Both the position numbers and the translations under genes were made by a program. A DNA stretch of 64,000 nucleotides from Setaria digitata (Eukaryota; Nematoda; Chromadorea; Rhabditida; Setariidae). The notes below the pieces were generated by a model. It did not search any database, was not told the DNA's origin, and worked only from the letters and a program-made list of their open reading frames with translations. Of the stretch, positions 27,501 to 39,000 are shown one piece after another; the first letter of the stretch is position 1; the number at the start of each line of letters is the position of its first letter. Location: positions 62,001 to 126,000 of the forward strand of contig RCAB01000131.1 of assembly GCA_003640385.1 (NCBI GenBank), given 5' to 3'.

Positions 27501-30500
27501 TGATGGATAGGTAACAGTCGGAACGAGTTTGTGATAATTTTAGCCAAATGAAATAAATGAATAACCAACCGATTGATGATCAGTTGCGTTCAGAATATCG
27601 TTATACAGGCTACTACATGCCTCACAAAACAACTCTTGTAATAAGGCGTTGTTATTATCGTTGTCTGTTGCATTAATTGTAAGGAGAACTTTCTGTGAAC
27701 TTGTTGCTGCTACTGCTACTGATGAGGACGATGATTGCCATCTTCTCCGTAGCTGCAATTTATTATTATATCCTCCGTGTCACATTTCACAGCAATTTCA
27801 GAGATTTCAATACACCATCAGGGAAGTACACATAGCATGTATGGGATACCTCATTTCACTCAATTTAACTGCCACTTGCAGCATTATTCTTTCGTAAATG
27901 AATAATTGATTTTTTCCGTTCTCACTCAGGTACTAATTCTTCTGATAAACTTAACTGGTAATAAAATATCCATCTGATATCCTTCAGTACAGTTTCATAT
28001 TCACAGCTTTTTGTGATATTTTATCAGTCAATCACTTCATAATCTACCATGTATCAGATAAATTAATAGGAATGATTTTTATAGAACTACAAATCCTGTC
28101 CTGTAGCGTTTTTTTTTTTTCTTGTATATATGTCATAAATTTTTATCGGGAAAGCATCTGAAAAATAAGATAGGCTTATCAATCAGTCTTACGACTTAAA
28201 ATATTGTTTAATCATTAGGGGAACCTGATTTTTAAGAACAGTCCGCGAGAATTTTCCACCGCAATGATCCATATTTATGAATTCTCATCATAAGTACTCA
28301 GGAAAAGGAGCACTTTATGAATCCTTTAAAAAGAATCCCGTCAAATTTCCTCACAGATTTTGACAGGCATTCCCTTTAATAAAAATATTCAGTACTGGGT
28401 AAAAATATTATATATTATAAAATATCCCCTTGGTACAACTATATATCTATATATATAGTGAAAATATTCAGTATTAGAATATGAGACTTAAAAGCCTGCA
28501 ATGGAAATGATGATAATCAATGAGTTATATTGGGATAACAAAGAGCTTCAAAGAGATCAACTAAGTTTACTCGCTTAAATTTTGAAATGAATGAACCGAA
28601 ATAAGAAGAACGAGAGTGAACGCATCTCATTAGTGACATAATAGAAAGAATGCAATTAAAACAGAAAATATTATTGTACAAATTATTACTGACAAAGAGT
28701 TCTTTGCTGTCCCGTTATTTAGTGTAAGCTTATGTGAAAAAGGTCAATAAACTAAAAGGTAGATGTGCATTCTTGTTGAAACCATAAACTACCATAAACC
28801 AACGTGATGTGATACCGTTTAACTTACTGCACCTAACATATTAACACGGATCTTTTACCAATGTTAATATCACTTACGATATCACAATCCCATTGCGCAT
28901 GCATTATCAACACCGTAATTGGTAACTGTCAAGCATGCGTGAAAGCAATTCTTTTAAATGAACTGTTATGGGAGTTCTGGTGACTATCATTCATGGGTAT
29001 GACATAGCAACATGAAGTTGATAACGTGGTAGCAATGAAATAGGACAATTTCTTATCTGTGAGATAGGTTGCAGCAACGATTTACTTCTCGACAGAATTA
29101 CAAATAAAATATCAATCGATTTTCCTTAAAAAAAATTAAACTTGTGATTCATCTCTTTTCTATACTTCAACAAGCGTAGGAATTTTTCGTCCTTCTGTTA
29201 TATAGGTTTATTCGTTAATAACCACTAGGCATATAAATTACCATCAAAATTAGCCAACTGGTTAAACAATTACTTTTCTTATTCTTCGTAAATCTCCCTT
29301 CTAGATAAGAGTTTAATACTAAGTGTTGCCGATACAGAGATATTGATAGAAATTTTAAAAAAGTGGAACTGGTTAATAAAAATGAAGGAAATGAGGAGAG
29401 CAATTAGAGATACCTGCTATAAAGGGACGGAACTTGTTACCAGATCACTGAGAAAAATAAACCGATGTTGTTCAGTAGAATTATTAGGTCGTAATTCAAT
29501 CAGAAAAAAGTGGGAAAATTTTAAAACATGTTCCTCCAGATATCCCAGCAGCTTGGGATTCTCGGGTGATTTTAATTAATGATTTTGATTGGAACTTTCA
29601 CAGCGGCATCGGACGATTACTTACGCATTTAACAAGTTCCCGAAATGGTGAAATCAGTTCGTCATATATATATAGATATAGTAATGACGACTTAAAAGGA
29701 CACCGAAAGACACCGCAAAAATTTTGTAAAAATGCATTTTTGGAAGAGCAAAATTCCGATATGAGCAAAAAATCAAAGTTCCCAAGACAGGGGGGAAAAT
29801 AAATTTCTTTACCATTCAACGGTAATAAATCACCGTTGATAGCACACCATTACAGCTAAATTACTCCTAAGTCGCATTAAAAGAACAGAAAATCTCGAAA
29901 CAAAATCCGTCCAGCTGTCTTTTTATAAATTTATTTGTTCAAGCCAAATGATTTAATTCCAGCATTGCAATAAACTTGGCCTATCTCCTCGTGCTAATAA
30001 TATTTAAATTTTGTCAACAATTAAAGGAAGACTTCAAATGCCTCAATGGTTACTTTAGTAATAGGCACGGATGTACATGCAACGGGTGATACACCTGTAT
30101 CAGGATAACCGAGATCTGCACAGGACAGTTCTACTTTCCTTCATGTTCAACCAGCAACTACTATATTCAGATTCAAACAAGAATCAAATTTATATCGCAC
30201 ACATATTATTTGTATATCGAGTGAAATGTTTGATGAAAGTAAATTTTTTAAAAGATAACATCATGAGATTCCTTCAAGATGCTAGTAGTATTCATTTCGT
30301 GGAAAATTGTGAAGTAAATCCACATTTCGAATTTCATTTCGAAACATGGCCAATTGTACTCGATCAATTGTGACAGCTGGAACAACAAAAACAAAGCTCT
30401 AAATTGGATTTTGGCCCGTTGTCATCCAGAAAGCATTATCAAAAAAAAAGAGATGACAATTCCAGGTTCTTAGTAATGAATGTTATGTCACAACCTGACT

Positions 30501-32904
30501 AGAAGTTCTCTAAATTTATTTTCCTAAAAGTATAAATTCTAAGTTTCATAAATAATCACATAAAAAAAAAATCGACGAGGGATTAGAAGAATTAGCAAAC
30601 AACTGGTGAATAGATTCCTTGAAACATTTTTTACTAAATGATCTTTTTAAATAACATTCTTCAAGAAAGAACTTGTCTTCCATTAAGCACAATTATTTCT
30701 AGTAATAGAACTAAAAACAAAGTTGTTATGCCAACTTTTATTATCACACTTCAAAAGTTCAATATGAAAACGCATCATGACGTGTTAGTGAAGTGATAAT
30801 GCAAAAATAGGTCTTAAGGAAATAAGCCGACTTATCCAGCTGACTCCGGTATTATACTCCCTTTCAATTACCACTCCGAAGATTTTATGATTATATGCTT
30901 TGCTTATATGCATGCCAAATGTTTTGGACTGGATTCTCGTGAATTTAAGGCCCCAAAGTCTGCCACAGAGTCATTTTTCTGATCAGATGATAGCTGATCA
31001 AATAAGACATTAAAAAAAAGAATGAGACCCTCTCTTTATTTTGAGACAACTGTATAAGTGGCCAAATGTTTCGAGTGGAGATTTCCAGACCCTTACTTTT
31101 CTTTTCGCTTCAGGGTTTAAACTTACAACGAATGCCTTAACCAATCATTTTATCCTTGGAAACAAACTGTCATTGTCTCGAATCCACTTATCACTCCTCC
31201 GATTAAAAACTTCCTCTCCAAGACTCATTTATAAATCATACATAATACTTTCACTTCCCTGCATATTTCGCCGGCTTGGCCCGACTTATAAGTCCAGATT
31301 GGAAAAGCTTATGGTACTGCAATATTACTTCATTCAACGCATGTCCCGTTGGCTATTACTTCTTGAGCTTATTTCAAGCGTCCTCTCCTCATCTTTCATC
31401 TTCAACTTTGATGATTTTCCTGACCAAGTATTGTCTATTTCTCTCAGTTACTTCCATCATTTCTGTGACGATCCAAGAGACACTTCAAACTAAGGATGGT
31501 ATTTTTATGAAAAATTATTAAAATTATTTGCAAAAACTTTGTCAAATTTCGCTGAAAATGCACAATAAAGAAGTTGACACACACCAACATATTAAGCAAA
31601 CAACAACATTAAACAACTGACCTATAAACTTTATCTTTAGGAAAAACAAGCAGGAAGTATTGTAAAATAATAGAGAGTAAAGGAGAGATACCACTAATGT
31701 GCGTAAAAGCCAATAAAAAATTGCGCAGTCGGGCAAATCTTTTAAGGCCAAATGAAAATATCAGAAGAAAAAGTAGTAAAAATTTAAAAAAGTGGTAAAA
31801 TGCATTGGGAGGCTTCGTTCAAGTTTAATTTATCTTAGCAAAATTACTGTGCCGCATACCACACACACGCCTAACCATAATATGTTACATAACACAGGTA
31901 ACCGAATGTCCAATATTTGAGGATAACTGTTATTAATATTCGTACAGAAATGACATTCCCAATCAATCACACAACAATTATTATATTTCCACACAAGCAA
32001 TAAATACGATATCTTATAAAAGATATCATTTAGAAATTAGCTGATTGCCAGCTTTTCCATACTCATATGTTTGCCAGTTCAGTTGTGTTGCTTACAGTTC
32101 GTCTCCTGACCTTGAATACATATATCTACAGTTGCGAGGTCTCTGCTATCATTGAATTTTAACTGTCAAAACTAATGATTTTATATGTCCAGGGAAAAAG
32201 TGAGTCCGTTATACATATCATACGTAAAAGTGAAGAATCACCATGTGACTCTAATCTATTGATAAAAGGAAGTATGAACCATATTTTTGGTAATAAAAAA
32301 TTACTTAGAGTCGAAAAACTTAGAAATAAGTCAAATTTCTTGTTGATATGAACTGAAAACCATCCTCAAAAGGGACTTTATCAATAGGGATCTACGTGTA
32401 AACTCGAAGTAAATTGCTCATTATTATCGTATATTAAAATTATAGCTACTATAATTATTGACATCGTAATAGCAGTGCTTATGGCCACATTACTATTTTA
32501 ATTAATAATGCCTTTGCTAATATGTTACTTCCATTATTATTACTGGTATTGTATTACAGAACTCAATTAATGTCTTAAAGTAATCACGGGATCTTGTATA
32601 AAGCTGAACTTTAACTGGCCACAAGTAAACATTCTAACGGCTTTACAGTTGCACAAAATAATGCATTCAGGAAAGATAAGGTTAGAGGTCAGCTGTCCTA
32701 GGAAATTAAATCATTCAATCGATCTGACGGATGAAGATGCGGCATAGCTTTTTAACACAAGTGGTGTTTAAGCACAGCATGACTAAAAGAACAATTTTTA
32801 AGAAAGAAAATGAAATTGAAAGTCAATCTTACCATTTTGGTATTATTTTCTGGATTTGTTGGAGATGTTTCTTGAATACCAGGGTATTCGTTGCAGAACT
32901 TCAT
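6511..32904 (-). CDS. unc-83: KASH-domain outer nuclear membrane protein with spectrin-like region (UNC-83-like)
   Basis: Predicted anchor of the outer nuclear membrane that links nuclei to cytoskeletal motors through SUN proteins. Exons, 5' to 3': 32904-32833, 27752-27570, 24989-24886, 22741-22543, 19795-19728, 19542-19392, 13324-13130, 12926-12747, 12508-12381, 12271-12174, 11924-11758, 11685-11524, 11277-11083, 10809-10602, 10376-10261, 9302-9147, 8236-7883, 7694-7416, 7113-6935, 6787-6511. All phases join, giving 1156 residues. Helical, spectrin-like stretches (for example EKLSLMEAKFTRDVLARKEL) alternate with acidic Ser-rich segments. Basic clusters KRRRV, KRRRRGR and RRKLRARR occur mid-protein. 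The C terminus is one membrane helix followed by a short tail ending YINGPPPL, the KASH signature. Length suits UNC-83 (about 1000 residues) better than giant ANC-1. The family (KASH) is confident; orthology to UNC-83 is inferred. Least certain are the first exon and the junctions 13130/12926 and 12747/12508. An acceptor at 8253 is an alternative for exon 17. Confidence -1.
6514..6648 (-). other. KASH domain: tail-anchor helix and SUN-binding tail
   Basis: The last exon encodes a Ser/His-rich juxtamembrane stretch, a roughly 20-residue hydrophobic helix (ALFIITVMAAFAAWFSTTSL) and a 20-residue perinuclear tail. The tail ends Tyr-Ile-Asn-Gly-Pro-Pro-Pro-Leu and then stops. In KASH proteins the terminal PPPX inserts into the SUN-domain pocket. 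The Y-x-N-G-P-P-P-x ending matches the nesprin/ANC-1 type closely. No Cys is visible in the tail, so the intermolecular disulphide that some KASH peptides form with SUN proteins would not be available here. Confidence -1.
7750..7767. repeat. (TA)n microsatellite
   Basis: A short TA tract in the intron between KASH-gene exons 7883 and 7694. Confidence -1.
9657..9836. repeat. Near-duplicate flanking single N at 9747
   Basis: The sequence before the N recurs after it with a short deletion in an A-rich stretch, ending in the same T-run. It lies in a KASH-gene intron and does not touch an exon. Confidence -1.
10829..10874 (-). other. Optional 46-base exon that would delete the KASH domain
   Basis: A TTTTATCAG acceptor and a CC|GTAAGT donor bracket 46 bases inside the intron between KASH-gene exons 11277-11083 and 10809-10602. 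Those flanking exons join in phase without it. If included, it reads DEQSVEKPPPVPLKF, shifts the frame and stops two codons into the next exon. If its donor is not used, it ends FRK and then stops. Either outcome gives a protein lacking the last roughly 440 residues and the membrane anchor. Splice sites are strong; use is inferred. Confidence -1.
14581..14814 (+). CDS. Candidate first exon nested in a KASH-gene intron, unknown product
   Basis: An ATG-initiated frame of 78 codons (MKSKKVNHRLIKFLSVELLN...) runs straight into a CAG|GTATAG donor in phase 0. It is Lys/Leu/Asn-rich with no recognised domain. The gene would lie on the strand opposite the KASH gene, inside the intron between exons 19392 and 13324. 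The opposite strand is also open for about 60 codons here, behind an acceptor-like GAGCAG, so strand is uncertain. I could not connect it in phase to the later plus-strand segment at 18.3 kb. Confidence -1.
15900..16271 (+). other. 123-codon open frame, weak coding candidate
   Basis: This is the longest open frame in the 13.4-19.3 kb intron. It follows an ATGCAG that could serve as an acceptor. Composition is Ser/Lys/Phe-rich with no motif and no clear downstream donor. The strand is pyrimidine-rich in places, which lowers stop frequency. I list it because it lies between two other plus-strand candidates, but it may be chance. Confidence -1.
18255..19119 (+). pseudogene. Interrupted plus-strand coding frame inside a KASH-gene intron
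   Basis: From 18255 to 18767 one frame holds 171 codons with only three stops (TGA 18366, TAA 18378, TAA 18588), then a CAG|GTAAGT donor. Chance in this AT-rich DNA would give about a dozen stops. The segments look protein-like. First is an acidic Ser-rich run (ENDDDAMTSGSESSLSEINS); then IDDIDLLKRKLFPAYQM; then KLPTEIQSFLRLTNLGDSVT. A TTGCAG acceptor at 19032 joins in phase to a 28-codon last exon ending at 19119. A second frame in that exon stays open to 19307. I do not recognise the family. It could be a decayed nested gene, or a live gene with very small introns at the stops. Confidence -1.
19642..19663 (+). repeat. (GA)n microsatellite
   Basis: An imperfect GAGAGAAAGAGAGAGAGAG tract in a KASH-gene intron, 100 bases 5' of an exon. 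Confidence -1.
21434..21535 (-). CDS. Candidate alternative first exon of the KASH gene
   Basis: A 34-codon frame starts with ATG (MHNHPLLPLSPMYHNRDNCN...) and ends at a CCCC|GTAATC donor in phase 0. That is the phase needed to join the KASH-gene exon at 19795. The stretch is richer in G+C than its surroundings. Another frame on the same strand is also open here, so the reading is not unique. If real, it gives an isoform lacking the first four coding exons. Internal promoters are known in UNC-83 and nesprin genes; for this site it is only an inference. Confidence -1.
24382..24638. repeat. Near-duplicate flanking single N at 24509
   Basis: About 127 bases are repeated with one visible substitution (GTACACTGG versus GTATACTGG). 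It lies in a KASH-gene intron. Confidence -1.
25726..25987. repeat. Near-duplicate around N at 25877 with an AAAGTGATAA minisatellite
   Basis: The left copy carries four or five tandem AAAGTGATAA-like units and the right copy only one. The unit number could differ between alleles, which would explain why the ends were not merged. Confidence -1.
29488..29802 (+). other. 105-codon open frame in the first large intron, weak coding candidate
   Basis: The open frame includes KHVPPDIPAAWDSRVILIND followed by FDWNFHSGIGRLLTHL, which has a protein-like mix of residues rather than the Lys/Asn/Ile/Phe typical of random AT-rich frames. Its C-terminal third is Lys/Ser-rich and ends in a TAA. No convincing start or acceptor was found (the nearest is TTCAATCAG at about 29500). 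Function unknown; it may be a terminal exon of a nested plus-strand gene or chance. Confidence -1.
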
Positions 32905-33155
32905 CCTTCCAGATCCCTTTGTAAACTATTCCTTATTTGCAGAAATTAATACCGGTCAGAATAAAGTGTTCTTCAGATGTCTCCTTAACTTTATAGAGAC
33001 TAGCAGAAACACTAATGCTTGAGCAGTTAACCTTCACAGTATCAACCTTAGTCTTCAGAACAGGAAGGTTTCAATTGACTTTTCTCAATTAAGACAGAAA
33101 ATTCTCTGGGATCTATCCGGATGTAATCATTACTTTTATTTAATGCATTGCCTAG

Positions 33156-33338
33156 ATGCCAGACATACCAATAAAAGATTTAAATCAGGTTGTCAACACT
33201 TCTAGGGTTTTATCATCGTATCCTGATATGAATAATGCCCGTCAACGGCGCTCCAACAGATCTCTGCAACTAATCATTTCAGTTATTCAGGAACGTATTC
33301 GTTCATGCAACGACAGTGTTATTAGTATGGGAATAACA
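33156..33338 (+). CDS. Candidate exon of a divergent plus-strand gene
   Basis: An ATG directly after a TTGCCTAG acceptor-like sequence opens 61 codons (MPDIPIKDLNQVVNTSRVLS... ending near VIQERIRSCNDSVISMGIT). The frame meets an ACA|GTATGT donor in phase 0. It starts 251 bases beyond the proposed first exon of the KASH gene and points away from it, so the two could share a promoter. The latter half looks helical. No downstream exon was joined and the product is not recognised. Confidence -1.
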
Positions 33339-35303
33339 GTATGTGAAAGCAAATAAGCATAGAACTTGGTGATCATTCTCTAAAACTAATAATTACCTCA
33401 AAACTAGCAGAAGTTTAGGATTTTTAGAAGTTGCTATATTAAGGAATGTGTTGAAACGTTGCGAAATCATTTTGTCAAGCATAAATAAAATTAATTCAAC
33501 GGTTAAGAATACAAATACAAGAATGCATTTCGGAGGGTTTTAGCAGATCCAATGAAAATTGAACCCAGGAAATGAAAAGGAAAGAGGGCGTAAGTATCGG
33601 CTAATGCTAACATGACACGAGATAACCGTGATAACGGGATTTTGGATAGCAGTGATAAAAAAGTGAAATCCTTCGATAGTCATTAAACCGTCTTTTTCAG
33701 CTGCCTCCCACATCTTTTCTGTTCATTTACTGCTATTGCGAAAACACTATGAGACCATATGTTATCTTATTCGGTATTTACACCACTGCTAATAACAAGT
33801 AAGACAAAAAACTTTTATGGTCGCACTCAAAAGAGAATGGTACCAAGTGATTCATAGTATTCAAAATGGTACTGATCTCTTTAAAGTTTAAACTTTTAAA
33901 TGAGAAAAATTAAACAACGAATATCTGAATGTAACGCATTAACAAAGACACGAAACTTTTGGGTGAATCTTTCGATACAGGAACATTTCAAAACGTCAAC
34001 ATTGCAGTCATGGTGAAGATGTTTATTTGAATGAAAAAAGTAAACAACAGATATTTGGCCAACCAGACTATCTCTCCATGATTATCAAGGGAATCGTTCG
34101 TTTGCATTCCATAAATGTGAAGTGGTGATAGTTGAGGAATAATCAGCAGTATTAATGGATCAATTACTGAATGATTCGAGATAACTAAGTGAAGAAAAGC
34201 AAGCGGAGAGAGCCTATTCAACGGTCCACCACTGCATACTCCATCAACAAAATGTTCGGATTTCTTTCTGTACAGAAAATAATGTGAGAAATGATGTCTT
34301 TTACAAATAAAATGGTTTCACTTCAACTGGAAAGTTTATTGTTAAAATTGAGAAGGACATCACTTGAGGGAATGAACTGATAAAACTGAGGAGGAGGAAA
34401 AGTTACCAACAATGTTACGGCTTTTTCGTCTGAGTCAAATATCAATGAAAGAAAAAAAAGAAGAGAGTTCATGCAAAGATGGCCTTGAAGTTAAAGATAT
34501 TTTGCCTTTTATTTCTCGTCCTTTTTTCTAAAATAGATCTCTTACGATACTCACTCTTCCCTTTCTTCTCTCAACTCTCTTATCTCCAATTCTTCGATAA
34601 AATTATATTAACGAAAATTAAATTTACACAATTGTTTACTCCTTTTGCTTCATTAGTTAACAAGCCATTAATTACCAAGTCCGCCCACGTAATGTCCTCA
34701 CAGCAATTTTCGAAGTGAAAAAATTTCATCTTCCTCTTCTTGCTGTTACGACTAACTTACCATGATCACTCGATTATTTCCCGTAATATATCTCTCTGGT
34801 TATTTAAATGGATAATTTTCCTCTTCGCCTTCTAAAGAAAGCTTATAACGTTAATTTCTTTCCATTCATCCTTACTGGAAATTTCGAAGCTCATAAATCA
34901 AAAGAAGTTTCAGATCCTTCTTTCACTACCTGATAGTCTATATTTCATTTTTGTTATATCCCACTGGAATTCGCTAGCAAGACTAAACATTTTCGGATCC
35001 ATAGTTTTTCAAATTTTTAATAAGATCTGTTCACTTCTTCGCCTTACACTTACCTTTCTACTGGAGAACTTAATCTGATGAAACTTTATCATCATTTTAA
35101 TTCAATTCAAGAAATATATCTTACTTATTTTTGAAATTGGAAGAGTTAGGGAAAATGTTGTAAGAAATCATAAGCAGCAGTAGTAGGCTAATACACTTTT
35201 AGTGTTGGGATTACAGCATGACCAATTGCTTTTGAGTTGATCGGCCAGGATAAGTTGATCGAACAGTTAGTAATCTTATTGCGAAAGTACTCAGTCCAAT
35301 AAT

Positions 35304-35360
35304 TGATAGCGGGGAATTCCAAATACCATCCCAAACGCCAAAGGTCCGGGGTTCGATACG
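35304..35360 (+). other. tRNA-like box A/box B remnant
   Basis: AAGGTCCGGGGTTCGATAC matches the T-arm and internal B box of a tRNA (GGTTCGANNCC) except at its last base. An A-box-like GATAGCGGGG lies about 35 bases upstream. The 3' half of the T stem and the acceptor stem do not pair, so this is not an intact tRNA gene. It could be a decayed tRNA or the head of a tRNA-derived SINE. Confidence -1.
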
Positions 35361-35815
35361 TTATTTCCCATAATGTATTTTATGTGCAAAACTGTCTTCA
35401 CATGAGTCAAAAAAAGGTACCTTTATTCGAGCGATTGGTTATCAGTTGGATCAGCTACGTAGAACGCGAGTTCATCTAAGTGAACCCATTTAGAGTCCTA
35501 CGTCCTTTTTTTTTCAAAATATGTGAGTCTTCTTTAGTGTTATCATACCATAACTGGAAAAAAAGGAAGTGGAAGAGGGAACTACGAGAATGAGAAATTA
35601 AAACAACTTAATAGCCTGAGTATGAAATCTGAAATGATGTGGACCGGTTAGGAAAGGACGATCGTATCTCGTAACCAATAATCATTACTCACAGTTCCTT
35701 TCCACAAATAATTTAGTATCTTCCGGTTAAAATCTCCCAGTATTTTAAACATATCTTGTTTCTCAAAGATACCTAAAAGGAAAAGCTTTGGTAAGCTATC
35801 ACTACCTAGTGTTTT

Positions 35816-36010
35816 TCAGAAACAGAAACGAAGGAAGCGATTCTTCTTCCTCTGCAATGTTCCATTTCGTCCAGACTCCAACATTTTCCTTTCCACAGCT
35901 CCGTTGACATTCGGAATGCTTTCCATCTCCGTCTGTTGCTCGATGTTGATGAGGCGAATGATAAATAGGCAATCTACCCTTCTGTAATGTTTGTCTTCCA
36001 TTCCTAACAT
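35816..36010 (-). other. Stretch open in all three minus-strand frames
   Basis: About 190 bases with balanced base composition are open, or nearly so, in all three minus-strand frames and in one plus-strand frame that follows a TTTTTCAG acceptor. One minus frame has an internal Met (MESIPNVNGAVERKMLESGR). An ACTAG|GTAGTG donor-like site lies just past it. It is an exon candidate, but frame and strand cannot be chosen from sequence alone. Confidence -1.
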
Positions 36011-39000
36011 TCAAGACTACTCCCAAAGAACAGAACTATTCGAAAATTCGGTTAACAAGATAAATCGAAAGAACAGCTCAGCTAATTACATTAATCACTC
36101 CCTATGCCTTGACAGTCTCCACTCGACAACTGCTGAAAGATTCACTCTACAATATTTTACTGCTAGATAAACATGGACTACCGCAGAAGAATGTCGTTCT
36201 CATTACTATAAGAAAAATATTACTTCATTTTGTCATTGCTTGGATTGCTATCATCTACCTCATCACTTATCACTTGCTAAAGTATTTCTGAGATTTGTCA
36301 AGCAATCAAATAACGAGGAATTAATAGGAAATATTCGAGTTAGTCAGAAATTACATTTGGGATGGAGAGGTTTTGCAATAAAATTACCTCAGTGAAAAAT
36401 ACTTGATAAAAGCAATAAAAATTACTGACAATGATCATATCAAGACCCACATCTTATACTGATCAGCAATATCGTCAAATTTTTCCTCTCATATTACCAA
36501 ATTTGAAAGTTGTATTTAAGATACGAAGTGGTTTTTTCTTTTAGAATATTCTAAGCTGGTCGTAAACGTAATGATCGTAATCAAGGAAGATAATATGGCT
36601 ACCACAAGCTACACCTTATAATAATATGATTACGTCAAGGAAGAACAGTCTAGCATCCCGATTAACCTTCAACAGGAGAGCATAAATTAGGCTTGCGTTT
36701 AACACGAGGAAATCTTTCCAGTAGCACACAAAAACGTAGCCATCAATTAACTTGTAATAATTTCGCATAAATCCTGATTCAATAAACAGATTCGCTTCTC
36801 AATCATTTCGTTATTGATTTTACACACATTTGTACATTCGAAGAATGCACAAATAATTAATTAAAAGTTTATTTTAAAGCACTTTAAATGAATAACATAC
36901 ATATATCATTTGATTGCAAAAGTTTACTGCTGCAGCTAATATTCAGTGCAACAATTGTGAAAGACATAAGATGTTCTCTTAAAATAAAGGGATATCCGGG
37001 TAGTGTCAGAAACCTTCGATATATCTTCACTTCTACGAATATATCTTTTAGGATGCAAACTATAAGTGTAACTGGACACTAAGAACGAAAATTGTAGGAT
37101 GAGAACTGAACTAGTACAACGGCGAGAGGTTGAAATTAATCGAGATGAATGAGCACAATATGCCAGATCATATCAGTAATCTTTCTATTACCAGACGTGA
37201 CAATACGCCACAATTTATTAACTGCTTTTCTTGATGACAGTCCCAAATTCTTAATGTACGGGGAAAAACAAGATATACAAACTTCTACAATAAGGCACAG
37301 TAATGAGCAGATAATGCACATTAATGTATGTTCGGACTTTGTTCAGAAATAATTTTTGAAAAATTCCAATTATTTGTTCCGGATGACGAAACAGAAAACA
37401 AAATTTAAAAAGGGTTAATGAGGTGGAAAGATGAAAGCAATTATAAATATCGATTTTGCATTTTGGCACACTATTCTTAACAAATGAATTAACCAATGAG
37501 TGTTTCGAGGATTGATTAATTAGATGTAAGAGGGCTGATCCAATAGATTAGTTATGATAACAGGATGAGAGAGCGAAATGAAGTGAATCACTGTATTAAG
37601 AAATATCAAAGCTTAGTCCAAAGGTTAGTTTGGAAGGAAAGCTGTTTGCAATTTAAGCTTTCACTGAAGTTGTGAGTGAGAAAGGATAGATAACTTCGTT
37701 TTTGATTCGGATATTTGTTTGATTCCAAAATCGGAAGCAATGACCTCTCTGTCTTTCTTGAATTATATTGGTGGAAAAATGAATGAAATATGTAATAGAA
37801 AATATCGATTTATTTTTGAATAATTATTTATCAGTTTGCAGTTATTTTGGAATGATAAGAAGGCAGACGGGAAGTACACATTTGGCCGACAGACTGTGAT
37901 ATTATACAACGCAAATTACTTTCTTCCAAGAATGCTTTTATGCATCGTTTAATTCGATAAGGTCATCAAGGTCATGCTACAAATTTAAGGAAACTTTCAA
38001 AGTCATACAATAATAACTGCACCAGAATTTTCCACTGAAATTCTAAAAAGAAAATTATATATATATATAATATGAAAAGAAAGTCTAGATTTCGAAACAA
38101 AGAGGAACGAGAGAAAGTATGTTGGTCGACTGGCTGGACAATGACGATGACAGATGAGCAGATTAAATTTCGCGATTTTTAACCTCTCGCTAATCACCAA
38201 TCAAACTAAACCCTTCACTCTAATCTCGTTTATCCCTTATGCAAATCTCATACTTCGTATTATTTACTAATATTTCCGACGGTGACACATAAGTTAGTGA
38301 CAGCTTGTTCATTTCGCATACTGAATAGATGTTCAAGGAATAAGCATACCTTTCCATTTCATTAATAATAAAGTACAGGTACGAGAACCAGTAATTAAAT
38401 GACTTAATTATTCACCAGCAATCTGTTATAGTGAAGACCATCTGGCAATTATTAGGTTGCAGATGAATTGCTTTTAATGTAATTGCACTAAGCTTATAAT
38501 AAAAGTTGTGACAACTGACAAGCTATTGGATGGAACACTCGTCTTCCCTATAGAAACTGTTATCAGCAAAGGTACTGCTCCAGCAAAGACTGGTCCGATT
38601 ATCTAGATTGTGTTGGGTGAAAGGAGGAATCCAACAAAGCTAAGCTGATGAAGATCTTCATCTTCTCGTCCCGTCAGTCATGACGATTTTAAATGACATG
38701 AAAAGGAAAATTATCTGAATGGATGTGAGAAGTCGTTAATTTTATATTCATATATCAACACATCAGCAATCGTTCATTCTCCCTTATCGGTCCGGCTGCC
38801 AAACAATTCAAGTGCTTTTTTCTACACTGAAATGGAAAAAGAATAAAGACTAATCATTCAAGCTGATCTTGCTCAAAACAAAAACTGATACGGTAAAGTC
38901 TCCTGAGTACACATATATGTGTCACTTCAGTACCTGCCTCACTCATTCCCTAGCTAGTTCATTTCCACATTTTAAGCACACATCGGTCGTAACCTTATTA

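Noticed and set aside
30071..30373. 100-codon plus-strand open frame
   Set aside because: A few frames of this length are expected by chance in a window this size; no motif or junction supports it.
31041..31493. 150-codon plus-strand open frame
   Set aside because: Ser/Leu/Phe-rich on a pyrimidine-rich strand where stops are rare; no splice context, no motif, and no convincing start.
34479..34718. 79-codon frame with a hydrophobic start resembling a signal peptide
   Set aside because: The whole stretch is T/C-rich, so hydrophobic Leu/Phe/Ser residues are expected; no other support.
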